Part shown: positions 32,477 through 42,177 of the stretch, in pieces | Position numbering within the stretch: position 1 is the first letter of the stretch | Layout of the letters: each line of letters starts with the position of its first letter | Source: Aurantimonas sp. HBX-1 | GTDB taxonomy: Bacteria > Pseudomonadota > Alphaproteobacteria > Rhizobiales > Rhizobiaceae | DNA: 64,000 nucleotides | Direction: 5' to 3' | Assembly (NCBI RefSeq): GCF_021391535.1 | Contig: NZ_CP090066.1 | Location: 1 to 64,000 of the forward strand | Translations under genes and position numbers: made by a program | Notes under the pieces: generated by a model | Told to the model about the DNA's origin: nothing | The model's input: the letters and a program-made list of their open reading frames with translations, nothing else | The model's database searches: none

Positions 32477-32516
32477 GCAAATTCCCACCGAGCCCGCGCG
32501 CTGTCAAACGATTTGC
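32477..32516. promoter_or_regulatory. smoE upstream region with GCAAAT/ATTTGC inverted repeat
   Basis: GCAAAT (32477-32482) and ATTTGC (32511-32516) are inverted 6-mers 28 bases apart, and TTGACA reads on the minus strand between them (complement at 32502-32507). A regulator of the SorC type could bridge the two arms around the -35. Weak evidence, from pattern and position only. Confidence 0.3.
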
Positions 32517-32583
32517 ATGCGGCAGCGCACCATCAGCGGCGCGGCAGCGCGCTGACGGAGGGGTGCAAAGCAGCCGGATCGGA

Positions 32584-33576
32584 TCAGAGGTCGAGTAGCG
32601 CCGTCGCGGTGTCCTGGTCGGTGACGATGCCGTTGACGAGACGGCCGGCCAGCGCGGCGCGCATCGGCGGGGTCTTCACCGGCCCCATGCCGAGCATGAT
32701 CACTTCGCCCTTGCTGGTGGGCGGCAGCGGCGCGCTGGCGACGCGATCGTTGAACGAGCAGTCGAGCAGCCGGCCCTGGCGGTCGAAGACCCAGCCGACG
32801 ATCTCGCCGATGCCGCCGTCGCGCACCAGCGACGCGCATTCGTCGGCCGTGACGAACCCGTCCTTGACCAGCGGCGCGTCCGGTCCGACGTCGCCGACGC
32901 CGACGAAGGTGACGTTGGCCTCGGCGGCCAGCGCCAGGGTCGAGCGCACCACCTTCTGCTCGTGCAGCAGCATGCGCTCCTGCTTGGAGGACGCCACGGC
33001 GGGCGTCGGCATCGGGTAATGCGCCGCGCGGATCCGGTCGGCCATCGAGAAGATGACGTTGTAGACCGAGGCCGAGCCGTCGAGCGTGATGTTCGCCGTC
33101 AGCGAGACGATGCGGTGCTGCGGACATTCCATGCGGGGCAGATGCTCCACCACGGATTTCAGCGTGCGCCCGGTTCCCATGGCGATGACCAGCGGCTCGC
33201 TCTGCCGCAGGCGCCGCTCCATCTCGGCGGCGCCCGCCAGCGCGATGCCGAGCGTCGTCGACGTCGAGGCGGGGTCGGAGGGAACCACCTCGGCAAAGCC
33301 GATGCCGAAGCGTTCGCGCAGCCGTGCCGCCAGGTCGAGGCAGGCGGCGATCGGATGGTCGATGCGCACCTTGACCAGCCCGGCGGTCACCGAAAGCGAC
33401 ACGAGGCGCTGGGCGCTCTGGCGCGAGATGCTCAGCGTCCGCGCGATCTCGTCTTGGGTCTTGCCGGCGACGTAGTATAGCCAGCCCGCGCGGGCCGCGT
33501 CGTCGAGCCGGCTGTCGTCATCGGCCCGCCGCGCCATCGTCAGTCTGTTTCCCGCCATGCCATGCGCCGGATACAT
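32584..33576 (-). CDS. SorC/DeoR-type sugar-binding transcriptional regulator
   Basis: About 330 residues: N-terminal HTH (RLDDAARAGWLYYVAGKTQDEIARTLSISRQSAQRLVSLSV) and a sugar-phosphate-binding domain with VIAMGTGRTL, FVGVGDVG and a C-terminal GIVTDQDTATALL. Such regulators head smo/mtl operons and respond to the polyol or its phosphorylated product. ATGs at 33576, 33558 and 33537 are all in frame with no clear ribosome site; the longest is given. Same direction as smoE, about 150 bases upstream. Confidence 0.85.
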   Translation of the reverse strand: MYPAHGMAGNRLTMARRADDDSRLDDAARAGWLYYVAGKTQDEIARTLSISRQSAQRLVSLSVTAGLVKVRIDHPIAACLDLAARLRERFGIGFAEVVPSDPASTSTTLGIALAGAAEMERRLRQSEPLVIAMGTGRTLKSVVEHLPRMECPQHRIVSLTANITLDGSASVYNVIFSMADRIRAAHYPMPTPAVASSKQERMLLHEQKVVRSTLALAAEANVTFVGVGDVGPDAPLVKDGFVTADECASLVRDGGIGEIVGWVFDRQGRLLDCSFNDRVASAPLPPTSKGEVIMLGMGPVKTPPMRAALAGRLVNGIVTDQDTATALLDL

Positions 33577-33632
33577 AATCCGTTCGCGCCGCGAGCGCTA
33601 CGGACGGCGATCCCCACCCCGCATCGGCCGTG

Positions 33633-34553
33633 TCAGCCCTGCGCGGCCCAGACATAGGCGCCGTAGCCCGCCAGCATCGCCACGCCGACGCCGCGTCCGA
33701 TCAGCTTGCGGGTGAGCAGCAGGCCGGTCAGCACCAGCGACAGCGCGATCATGATCGGCAGGTCGAAGGTGAGGAAGCGCGGCGCCACCGGGATCGGCGC
33801 GATCATCGCCGTCGCGCCGAGAATGCCGAGGATGTTGAAGATGTTCGAGCCGACGATATTGCCGATGGCGATCTCCGACTGCCGGCGGAAGGCGGCGATC
33901 AGCGACGTCGCCAGCTCCGGCAGCGAGGTGCCGACGGCGACGATGGTCAGGCCGATGAAGGCTTCCGAGATACCGTAGTCGCGGGCGATGGAGACGGCGC
34001 CGTCGACCAGGAAGCGCGCCCCCGCCATCAGCGCCACGAGCCCGCCGATCACCCAGAGCACCGAAATCAGCATGGAGGAAGGCGGCTTGATGCCCTCGGC
34101 CTCCACGACGACCTCGCCGGGCTGCAGATAGGCCCAGACGAGATAGGCGACGAGCCCGGCAAACAGGATGAAGCCCGACAGGCGGCCCATCTCGCCGAGG
34201 GCGAAGACCGGCAGCAGCGCCAGCGCCGCAAGCGTCATGACGGCGGTGTCGCGCTTCAGCGTCGCGCCCATGACCTTGATCGGCCAGACCAGGGCCGACA
34301 GGCCGATGATCAGCAGGATGTTGGCGATGTTCGAGCCGACGATGTTGCCGAGGGCGATGTCGGGCGAGCCGCGCCAGGCCGCGTCGACCGACACCAGCAG
34401 TTCCGGCGTCGAGGTGCCGAAGCCGACGACCGTCAGGCCGATCAGCAGCGGCGGGATCGCCATGCGCCGCGCGATGCCGACGCTGCCGCGCACCAGCGCT
34501 TCGCCGCCAAGAAACAGGCCGACCAGTCCGGCCAGCAGGAGAAGATAATCCAC
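33633..34553 (-). CDS. Na+/Ca2+ antiporter (YrbG-type CaCA family)
   Basis: 306-residue inner-membrane exchanger with about ten segments and the two inverted alpha-repeats of the family: GFGTSTPELLVSVDAAWRG...GNIVGSNIANI and AVGTSLPELATSLIAA...GNIVGSNIFNI. The start is GTG 34553 (DYLLLLAGLVGLFLGGEALVRG). It stands apart from its neighbours. The 352-base gap to the receptor gene (34554-34905) holds no convincing ORF, only the iron box at its end. Confidence 0.9.
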   Translation of the reverse strand: MDYLLLLAGLVGLFLGGEALVRGSVGIARRMAIPPLLIGLTVVGFGTSTPELLVSVDAAWRGSPDIALGNIVGSNIANILLIIGLSALVWPIKVMGATLKRDTAVMTLAALALLPVFALGEMGRLSGFILFAGLVAYLVWAYLQPGEVVVEAEGIKPPSSMLISVLWVIGGLVALMAGARFLVDGAVSIARDYGISEAFIGLTIVAVGTSLPELATSLIAAFRRQSEIAIGNIVGSNIFNILGILGATAMIAPIPVAPRFLTFDLPIMIALSLVLTGLLLTRKLIGRGVGVAMLAGYGAYVWAAQG

Positions 34554-34859
34554 GTCGACGCCCCCGAGGCCGGTTGGTCCGGCCGCGCGCCAGATGTGCA
34601 TGGGCGCAAGGGCCCGCAAGATCGGAGCGCCTGAACTGAATGTGAAGTCGGCCGCCGGGGGCTCGCCGTCCCGGTGGCGAATGCCCCTGCGGTTGCGGGC
34701 AATGAGCACCCTGGCACGCGGTTTTCGCGCAAACCCCGCAGCCGCTGCGCTCGCCGGGACCGGCGCGACCTGCGCCGCTCCTGGGCCACCTGTTGCAGAT
34801 CGGGCACAGGTCGACGGGCGGAAGCCGGCGTCCGGAGCCGGGGCTTTCCCCTTCCGAAT

Positions 34860-34882
34860 AAGTGGACTAATCCACTCATATT
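34860..34882 (+). promoter_or_regulatory. RirA-type iron box upstream of first siderophore receptor
   Basis: AAGTGGAC-N7-CTCATATT, aligned with the stronger boxes at 46891 and 52560 (arms AAGTTGAC/GTCAAGTT). The left arm matches 7 of 8, the right arm 5 of 8. An overlapping perfect palindrome AGTGGACTAATCCACT lies at 34861-34876. It ends 23 bases before the receptor start. Confidence 0.45.
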
Positions 34883-34905
34883 AACTTCGTGCAGGCGGAT
34901 TTCTC

Positions 34906-37119
34906 ATGGCGCTCGGCTCCCGGATCAACGGCAATCTCGTTCGACGCCTCGGCGGCGTGATGCTTTCCTCGACGGTCCTGTTGGGCGCGGCGTCGCTGCA
35001 ACCGGCGCTCGCCCAGGACGTCATCCAGCTGGACACGGTGACCGTCACGCTGGACGAGAACGGCAACCCGATCGGACAGGGCACGGGTCCGGGCGAGGCG
35101 AACGAGCAGGAAGGCTTCGTCGCCACGCGCAGTGCCGGCGCGACCAAGACCAACACGCCGATCATCGAGACGCCGCAGTCGATCTCGGTCGTCACCAGCG
35201 ACCAGATCGAGCGCCAGGATGCCCGCACCATTCGCGCCGCCACCCGCTACACGGCCGGCGTCACCCCCGAGATCACCGGCGGCGCCGATACGCGCTGCGG
35301 CGGCTTCAACATCCGCGGCTTCGATTCCACCGCCAACGCGACCTTCTTCGACGGGCTGCGGCTGCCCTCGTCGTCGATCATCAACTTCCTCTGCCTCGAT
35401 CCCTACGGCGCCGAGCGCATCGAGATCCTCAAGGGCCCGTCCTCGGTGCTCTACGGCCAGAACGGCCCGGGTGGCCTGATCAACTACGTCAGCAAGAAGC
35501 CGACCGACGCGCCGCTGCGCGAGGTGGAGATTTCCGGCGGCAGCTTCGGCCTGCTCGAAGGGCGCTTCGACCTTTCGGGACCTGCCGGCGTGGACAGCCC
35601 GTTCGGCTTCCGCCTAACCGGCGTTGCCCGCAATTCCGAAAACCAGGTCGACACGGTCGACGACGACCGCTTCTTCATCGCGCCGGCGATGTCGTGGGAG
35701 CCGGATGCGCAGACCAGTCTGACCGTCTCCGGCAACTACCAGCGGGACCGCGCCGGCTGGGGCCTGCAGTTCATGCCGGCTTCGGGCACGCTCACCGACA
35801 ATGACGGGCGGCGGATCCCGAACAGCCGCTTCCTCGGCGAGCCCGACTTCGACCATTACGACACCGACATGGGCTCGATCGGCTACCAGTTCAGCCACGA
35901 ATTCAACGACACCTTCACCTTCCGCCAGAACGCGCGTTATGCCGGCCTCAGCCACGACGAGGCGAGCATCTACGGCGGCGGCTATATCGACGAGGCTGCC
36001 GGCCTGCTCGCCCGCTCGGGCGGCACCGGCGATGTCGGCCTCGACACGTTCTCGATCGACAACCAGGTCCAGGCGGAGTTCGACACCGGGATCCTCGGCC
36101 ACACGCTGCTCGGCGGCCTCGACTACCGCAAGACCCGCTACACCGACACCGTCGACCTCTATGGCGCCGACCCGATCAACGTCTTCGATCCGGTCTATGG
36201 CAGCCCGGTCACCCGCTTCGGCAACTACTACGACAACACGGTCGACCAGACCCAGACCGGCCTCTATCTGCAGGACCAGATCAAGCTCGACCGGCTCTCG
36301 CTCGTCCTCAGCGGCCGCTACGACTGGGCGACGACGGCGCTGGAGCGACCCGACAGCGACTTCCTGAGCGCCGTCGACGCGGAGAGGGACGCCGACGCCT
36401 TCACTGGCCGCGTCGGGCTGATCTACAATTTCGACAACGGCATCGCGCCCTACGTCACCTATTCGGAATCTTTCCTGCCGCCGCTCGACGTCAGCGCCAC
36501 GGGCGGCCTCTTCGAACCCGAGGAAGCGCGCCAGTACGAGGCCGGTATCAAGTACGAGCCGGCCGGCTGGAACACCCTGCTGACCGCCTCGGTCTTCGAC
36601 ATCGTGCGCGACAACGCCATCCGCTTCGATGCCGTCGGCGGCACGTTCCAGGCGCGCCAGACCGGCCAGATCACCTCCCGCGGCTTCGAGCTCGAGGGCG
36701 TCGCCAGCCTCACCGACAGCCTCAACCTGCGGCTTGCCTACACCTATCTCGACGCCGAGATCACCGAGGATCCGGATGGCGGCCTCGAAGGCATGACGCC
36801 GACGACGATCCCCCGCCACACGGTCTCCGGCTGGGCCGACTACACGATCCGCAACGGCTCGATGTTCGATGGTCTCGGGGCCGGACTCGGCGTGCGCTAT
36901 GTCGGCTCGAGCTACGGCGACGACGCCAACAGCTTCAAGGTGCCGAGCGCCACGGTGGTCGACGCGGTGCTGAGCTACGAGCGCGACAATTACGAAGTGT
37001 CGGTCAACGCCAGCAACCTGTTCGACAAGGAATACGTCGCCTCCTGCGGCAATGCCGACTTCTACTGCTTCTACGGCGAGGGGCGCCGCATCACCGGCAA
37101 GGCGACGATCCGCTGGTGA
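34906..37119 (+). CDS. TonB-dependent siderophore receptor (fhu locus)
   Basis: 737-residue outer-membrane receptor. Signal peptide ends ...SLQPALAQ, followed by the TonB box region VIQLDTVTVT, the plug domain (TPIIETPQSISVVTSDQIERQ; NIRGFDSTANATFFDGLRLP; GPSSVLYGQNGPGGLINYVSKKP) and a 22-strand barrel ending in an aromatic-basic tail (TGKATIRW). There is no N-terminal STN signalling domain. It heads a co-directional fhuDBC set, so a hydroxamate siderophore of the ferrichrome/ferrioxamine kind is the likely ligand. Confidence 0.93.
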   Translation: MALGSRINGNLVRRLGGVMLSSTVLLGAASLQPALAQDVIQLDTVTVTLDENGNPIGQGTGPGEANEQEGFVATRSAGATKTNTPIIETPQSISVVTSDQIERQDARTIRAATRYTAGVTPEITGGADTRCGGFNIRGFDSTANATFFDGLRLPSSSIINFLCLDPYGAERIEILKGPSSVLYGQNGPGGLINYVSKKPTDAPLREVEISGGSFGLLEGRFDLSGPAGVDSPFGFRLTGVARNSENQVDTVDDDRFFIAPAMSWEPDAQTSLTVSGNYQRDRAGWGLQFMPASGTLTDNDGRRIPNSRFLGEPDFDHYDTDMGSIGYQFSHEFNDTFTFRQNARYAGLSHDEASIYGGGYIDEAAGLLARSGGTGDVGLDTFSIDNQVQAEFDTGILGHTLLGGLDYRKTRYTDTVDLYGADPINVFDPVYGSPVTRFGNYYDNTVDQTQTGLYLQDQIKLDRLSLVLSGRYDWATTALERPDSDFLSAVDAERDADAFTGRVGLIYNFDNGIAPYVTYSESFLPPLDVSATGGLFEPEEARQYEAGIKYEPAGWNTLLTASVFDIVRDNAIRFDAVGGTFQARQTGQITSRGFELEGVASLTDSLNLRLAYTYLDAEITEDPDGGLEGMTPTTIPRHTVSGWADYTIRNGSMFDGLGAGLGVRYVGSSYGDDANSFKVPSATVVDAVLSYERDNYEVSVNASNLFDKEYVASCGNADFYCFYGEGRRITGKATIRW

Positions 37120-37271
37120 ACGAGGCCGCATCGGAGGGCCGGCGCTTCCCCGCGTCGGCCGCGCCGAAGCCGTCCTGCGCGCCCGCTACCCTGCCGAAAT
37201 CTCTTCACGGGACACCGCTCTTGTCCGATCACCAGGCCCCTTCCAAGGTCTCCCAGGCCGGCCGCGGCGTG

Positions 37272-38147
37272 ATGACCCCCAGCCGTCGCATGGTGCTGGG
37301 CGGGCTCCTCGCGGCGCCCTTCGTGCTGCGTTCGCGGGCGGCCTTCGCCGGCCCGCTGCGGGTCGCCTCGCTGGATTTTGCCCTGGCCGAGCAGATGATC
37401 GTGCTCGGCGTGCCGCCGATCGCGCTCGCCGACGCGAACGAATGGCTGAAATGGGTCGGCGCGCCGCCGCTTCCGGCCGGCACCGTCGACATCGGTACGG
37501 GGCTCGCCCCCAATCTCGAGCTGCTGGCGGCGCTCCGGCCGGACCTGATCGTCACCACCGAATTCACCGCGATGACCGAGCCGCAGGTGAGCCGCATCGC
37601 CCCGGTCGAGCGCTTCGCGATCTACTCGCCGGGCGGCTCGCCGCTGCCCAAGGCGATCGCCGCCATGCGCCGGCTCGGAACCCTGCTCGGGCGCGAGGCG
37701 GAGGCGGCGGCCTATCTCGCCGACACCGAGGCCTTCTTCGCGGCCTGCGCCGAACGGGCAAGGCCGTTCCGCGACAAGCCGATCGTCATGCTGTCCTTCA
37801 TGGATCCGCGGCACGTGCGCGTCTATGCGCGGCCGGGCATGCAGCAGGACGTCATGGACCGGCTCGGGCTGCACAACGCCTGGCAGGGCGAGGGGATCTT
37901 CTGGGGCTTTGCCACGGTCGGCGTCGAGCGCCTCGCCGAGATCGGCGAGGCGACGGCGGTCGCCGACTACATGCCGGACGACGTGCGGCGGGTCCTCGAA
38001 GACAGCCCGCTGTGGCGCTCGCTGCCGCTGCGGGAAGACGGCGGCCCGGTGCCGATCCTGCCGACCGTCGCCGCCTTCGGCGGCGTCCCTACCGCCCGGC
38101 GCCTCGCCACGCTGCTGCTCGACGAACTGGAAAGGCAGGCGGCGTGA
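37272..38147 (+). CDS. fhuD: Siderophore-binding periplasmic protein FhuD
   Basis: 291-residue class III binding protein with a twin-arginine-type leader (SRRMVLGGLLAAPFVL...FAGPLRV). FhuD features: LDFALAEQMIVLGVPPIALAD, LAPNLELLAALRPDLIV, RFAIYSPGGSPLPKA. An in-frame GTG at 37116 overlaps the receptor stop, but ATG 37272 places the RR signal correctly. Delivers ferric hydroxamates to FhuB. Confidence 0.88.
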   Translation: MTPSRRMVLGGLLAAPFVLRSRAAFAGPLRVASLDFALAEQMIVLGVPPIALADANEWLKWVGAPPLPAGTVDIGTGLAPNLELLAALRPDLIVTTEFTAMTEPQVSRIAPVERFAIYSPGGSPLPKAIAAMRRLGTLLGREAEAAAYLADTEAFFAACAERARPFRDKPIVMLSFMDPRHVRVYARPGMQQDVMDRLGLHNAWQGEGIFWGFATVGVERLAEIGEATAVADYMPDDVRRVLEDSPLWRSLPLREDGGPVPILPTVAAFGGVPTARRLATLLLDELERQAA

Positions 38148-40150
38148 CGTCGCTCGCCGCAACCGCAGGGATCGGCCGGATCGGGGGCGCCGAGCGGCTG
38201 GTCCTCGTCATGGCGCTGCTGGCGCTGGGGCTCGGGGCGGTCTTTCTCGGCCCCAGCCTGCCGGTCCTCTGGCGCGGCAAGCTGGCCGGCTACGACGCCG
38301 AACGGATGGTGCTCGTCTATGCCACCCTGCCGCGCCTTGCGATGGCGGTCCTGTGCGGCGCGGCGCTCGGCGCCTCCGGCGCGCTGTTGCAGCAGGCGCT
38401 GCGCAACCCGCTCGCCTCGCCGACGACGCTCGGCATCGATGCCGGCGCGCGGCTGGCGCTGGTGATCGTGACGCTGTTCTTCCCGGCGCTCTTCGGCTGG
38501 GGCCGCGACGTCGTGGCGCTGGCAGGATCCGGCCTTGCCGCTGCCCTGGTCTTCGCGCTCAGCCGGCGGCAGGACTATTCGCCGGTCTCGCTGATCCTCT
38601 CCGGCCTGCTGGTCAGCCTCTATTGCGGGGCGCTGGCGGCGAGCCTGACCCTCGTCGAAAGCCGCTATCTCGCCAGCCTCTTCGTCTGGGGCGCCGGCTC
38701 GCTCAGCCAGCAAAGCTGGGACCCGGCGACCGACCTCGCGCTGCGCCTCGCCATCGTTGCGCCCTTTGCGCTGCTGATCGTGCGGCCGCTGGCGGTGCTC
38801 GATCTCGGCGAAGCGGCGGCGCGCGGCCTCGGCCTCGACGTCTCGACGCTGCGCCTCGCCGCCGTCGGGCTCGCCGTGCTGCTGGCGGCGTTCGTGACCA
38901 GCGCGGTCGGATCGATCGGCTTCATCGGTCTCGTCGCGCCGATCCTGGTGCGGCTCGCCGGGGCGCGCAGCTTCGCCAGCCGGTTTGCCGGCGCCACCGC
39001 CGTCGGCGCGCTGCTGCTGCTGGTCACCGACCTTGTCGTGCAGCTTCTCGCGGGCGCTGCCGCCGACTTCCTTCCGACCGGTGCCGTGACGGCGCTGCTC
39101 GGCTCGCCGATCCTGCTCTGGCTGCTGCCGCGGGTCACCGCGCGGATGCGGCGCGTCGAGGCGATGGCTTCGCCGCGAGCCCGCCGGTCCATAGCCGGCT
39201 CGGTCTATGTGGCGCCGCTCGTCCTCGCCGCGTCCCTCCTGGCGCTGGTACTGGTCGCGCTGTTCGTCGGGCGCACGCCGAGCGGCGGCTGGGAGATCCT
39301 CTCCTCTACAGCCATGGCCGACATATTGCCGTTCCGGTGGCCGCGGGTGCTTGCCATGGCGACGGCGGGGCTGCTTCTCGGTACCGCCGGCTTCCTCCTG
39401 CAGCGGCTATCCGGCAACGAGATGGCCAGCCCCGAGATCCTCGGCGTCAGCGCCGGCGCGACCTTCGCCATGGCCATCGCGCTGTTTGCCGGGCTGGCGC
39501 AGACGGCGCTGGGCGCCACCGTCGCGGCGACCATCGGCGCCGGGCTCGTGCTGACCCTGATCCTGCTGCTGGCGCGCCGCAGCGGCTTCCAGCCGGAGCG
39601 CATGCTGCTCGCCGGCATCGCGCTCGCGGCGCTGCTCGATGCCGTCATCGGCGTCCTCTCCGCCGCCGGCGACCCGCGCGCCTTCCAGCTTCTGTCCTGG
39701 ATGACCGGCGCGGCGCAGACCGTCGCGCCGGCCTCGGCGATCGCCTCCTTCGCGTTGGCGGGTCTCGGCCTCGTGACGGGCCTTGGCTTCATGCGCTGGC
39801 TGGCGGTCCTGCCGCTCGGCCCGGCCGCGGCGCTGGGGCTCGGCGTACCCTTGGCGACGGCCCGGGCGCTGCTGCTGGTGCTCGCGGCCGTCACCACCGC
39901 GGTCGCGACGCCGCTCGCCGGCCCGCTGACCTTCGTCGGCCTGATCGCGCCGCATCTGGTGCGGTTCCTCGGCGTGCGGCCGGCGGGCAGCGGACTGGTG
40001 CTCTCGGCGCTCGCCGGCGCGGCCATTCTCGTTGTCGCCGACTGGCTGGCGCGCAGCATCGCCTTCCCGTTCCAGCTGCCGACCGGCCTCGTCGCCTCGC
40101 TCGTCGGCGCGCCGATCCTTCTTTGGCTTCTGCAGAGACGCAACGCATGA
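38144..40150 (+). CDS. fhuB: Double-length ferric-hydroxamate permease FhuB
   Basis: 668-residue FecCD-family permease made of two fused homologous halves (about 1-330 and 340-668), about 20 membrane segments in all, as in E. coli FhuB. Each half has the family motifs: LRNPLASPTTLGIDAGA and GSIGFIGLVAPILVRL in the first; LSGNEMASPEILGVSAGA and GPLTFVGLIAPHLVRFLG in the second. GTG 38144 overlaps the fhuD stop. Confidence 0.93.
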   Translation: MTSLAATAGIGRIGGAERLVLVMALLALGLGAVFLGPSLPVLWRGKLAGYDAERMVLVYATLPRLAMAVLCGAALGASGALLQQALRNPLASPTTLGIDAGARLALVIVTLFFPALFGWGRDVVALAGSGLAAALVFALSRRQDYSPVSLILSGLLVSLYCGALAASLTLVESRYLASLFVWGAGSLSQQSWDPATDLALRLAIVAPFALLIVRPLAVLDLGEAAARGLGLDVSTLRLAAVGLAVLLAAFVTSAVGSIGFIGLVAPILVRLAGARSFASRFAGATAVGALLLLVTDLVVQLLAGAAADFLPTGAVTALLGSPILLWLLPRVTARMRRVEAMASPRARRSIAGSVYVAPLVLAASLLALVLVALFVGRTPSGGWEILSSTAMADILPFRWPRVLAMATAGLLLGTAGFLLQRLSGNEMASPEILGVSAGATFAMAIALFAGLAQTALGATVAATIGAGLVLTLILLLARRSGFQPERMLLAGIALAALLDAVIGVLSAAGDPRAFQLLSWMTGAAQTVAPASAIASFALAGLGLVTGLGFMRWLAVLPLGPAAALGLGVPLATARALLLVLAAVTTAVATPLAGPLTFVGLIAPHLVRFLGVRPAGSGLVLSALAGAAILVVADWLARSIAFPFQLPTGLVASLVGAPILLWLLQRRNA

Positions 40151-40959
40151 CGACGAACCACCCCGAAGCGCGCGTGTCGCCGGCGGACAGCGGTTTTGCG
40201 CTGACCGACGTGCGCTACGACATTGCGGGCACGACCATCCTGCATCCGCTCTCGGCGCGAATCGCCGGCGGCCAGGTTCTCGGCCTCGTCGGGCCGAACG
40301 GCTCCGGCAAGTCCACCCTGCTCAGGCTGCTCGCCCGCCAGGCCGCCCCCAGCGCCGGGAAGCTCACCTTCGATGGCCGCCCGCTGGCCAACTGGCCGGC
40401 GCGCGAGTTCGCCCGGCGCATTGCCTATCTGCCGCAATATCCGCAGGCCGGCACCGGCCTGACCAGCCGGGAGGTGGTGGCGCTCGGCCGCTATCCCTGG
40501 CACGGGCCGTTCGGCCGTTTCACCAAGGCGGACGCGGCGGCGACCGAGGAGGCGATGGCGCTGACCGGCACCAGCGCTTTCGCCGACCGCGACCTCGACA
40601 CGCTGTCGGGCGGCGAGCGCCAGCGCGTCTGGCTGGCGATGCTGGTGGCGCAGGACGCCGGTTGCCTGCTGCTCGACGAGCCGACCTCGGCGCTCGACGT
40701 CAGCCACCAGATCGAGGTCCTGTCGCTGATCCGCCGGCTGGCGCACGAGGGCGGGCGCTGCGTCGTCGTCGTGCTGCACGACGTCAACATGGCCTCGCGC
40801 TTCTGCGACCACGTGCTGGCGCTGCGCGATGGCCGTCTCGTCGCCAGCGAGACCGTGCACCGCTTCATGACGCCGGAATGCCTGCACCGCGTCTACCGGC
40901 TCGACATGCAGATCCTGGCGCATCCCCGCCATCCCGCGGGGGTGGCCGTTGCCAACTGA
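40147..40959 (+). CDS. fhuC: Ferric-hydroxamate ABC transporter ATPase FhuC
   Basis: 270-residue ATPase: Walker A GPNGSGKST, AYLPQ, ALGRYPWHG, signature LSGGERQRVWLAMLVAQ, Walker B LLLDEPTSALD, switch VLHDVNMA. The RYPWHG segment and ending are typical of FhuC. ATGA overlap with fhuB. Confidence 0.93.
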   Translation: MTTNHPEARVSPADSGFALTDVRYDIAGTTILHPLSARIAGGQVLGLVGPNGSGKSTLLRLLARQAAPSAGKLTFDGRPLANWPAREFARRIAYLPQYPQAGTGLTSREVVALGRYPWHGPFGRFTKADAAATEEAMALTGTSAFADRDLDTLSGGERQRVWLAMLVAQDAGCLLLDEPTSALDVSHQIEVLSLIRRLAHEGGRCVVVVLHDVNMASRFCDHVLALRDGRLVASETVHRFMTPECLHRVYRLDMQILAHPRHPAGVAVAN

Positions 40960-40995
40960 CCGTCTGAAGCGCCCACCCGAACCGATGAGGCCAGC

Positions 40996-42042
40996 ATGCT
41001 GACCGCCACCTGCGACCTGTCCGCCCCGGAGCCGGAAAAGCTGCTCGAATTGTTCTGCGAGCATTATGTCGAGCACGGCGCCGTGCAGCGCCGCGGCGCC
41101 GCCGGACGCATCGTCATCCCCTATGGGCGCTTCGCGATCCTCGCCTCGCCGACGGGGCTGTCGGTACGCGCCCGCGCCGAAGACGAGACCAACCTGATCT
41201 ACGTCAAGTGGGGCATCGTCAGCCATCTGCAGGAATTCCTCGGCGAGCGGGCGCCGCCGGTGCGCTGGACCGGCGACGGCGCCTCCGAGGGCACGCCCGC
41301 CTTCTGGCGCGAAATGCGGGTGGTTTCGACCGCCGACGTCACCCCGTGCATGCGCCGCGTCGTGCTCGAGGGCAGCGATCTGGCGCGCTTCGAGGCGGGC
41401 GGTCTGCACGTGCGGCTGTTCTTCCCGCCGGCGGGTCGGCCGCTCCGCGGGCCGGTGCTGGCGGAGGACGGTTGCCCGGTCTGGCCGCAGGGCGAGGACA
41501 TGCTGACGCCGCGGGTCTACACCGTCCGGGCGATCGACCCGGCGAGCGGGCACGTGTCGATCGACATTTTGCGCCACGACGGCGACGCGACGCCGGGCTC
41601 GTCCTTCGCCGTCAATGCCGCGCCCGGCGACATCGTCGGCATGGCGGGTCCGCTCGGCGACGCGGGCGTGCCACCGGGCAACCGGCTGTTCTTCTTCGGG
41701 GACGAGACGGCGATCCCGGCCATCGACCGCCTGCTGCGGCGCCTGCCGGCATCGGTCACGGCGAAAGTGGTGATCGAGGTCGCCGGCGCGGCGGAGGAGC
41801 AGGCGCTGACCAGCGCCGCCGCCTTCGACGTAACATGGCTGCATCGCGGTGCCGGCGCTCGCCTCGCCGATTCAGCGCGGGAGCTGACTGCCGATACGCT
41901 CGGTCCGGACGGCTTCGTCTGGGCGGGCTGCGAACATCGCGACTTCGTCGCCATCCGCCGGCATTGCCGGGCGGTGCTCGGCCTGCCGCGCGAGCGCCAC
42001 CGCGTCGCCGCCTACTGGCGCAAGGGCACGAAAGGCGGATAG
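40996..42042 (+). CDS. DUF2218 / siderophore-interacting FAD reductase
   Basis: 348 residues in two parts: an N-terminal DUF2218 domain (about 1-95, ending NLIYVKWGIVSHLQEF) and a siderophore-interacting protein (SIP) flavin reductase domain with the FAD motif TPRVYTVRAID, LFFFGDETAIPAI and the NADH-side C-terminus VWAGCEHRDFVAIRRHCRAVLG. Probably releases iron from imported ferric siderophores in the cytoplasm. 36 bases after fhuC, the same transcription unit by spacing. Confidence 0.9.
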   Translation: MLTATCDLSAPEPEKLLELFCEHYVEHGAVQRRGAAGRIVIPYGRFAILASPTGLSVRARAEDETNLIYVKWGIVSHLQEFLGERAPPVRWTGDGASEGTPAFWREMRVVSTADVTPCMRRVVLEGSDLARFEAGGLHVRLFFPPAGRPLRGPVLAEDGCPVWPQGEDMLTPRVYTVRAIDPASGHVSIDILRHDGDATPGSSFAVNAAPGDIVGMAGPLGDAGVPPGNRLFFFGDETAIPAIDRLLRRLPASVTAKVVIEVAGAAEEQALTSAAAFDVTWLHRGAGARLADSARELTADTLGPDGFVWAGCEHRDFVAIRRHCRAVLGLPRERHRVAAYWRKGTKGG

Positions 42043-42177
42043 ACGCGGTCTTATCAGCCTCGGCGGCCGAAAAGGTACGCCGGCTAAGCAGGTATGATTA
42101 TTGCGCAGTTTATGGGGAGGACTTCATGCGCCGCACCGCGGCCGGAACGACCGCCGCGGACGCGGCGCAGCCGATTC

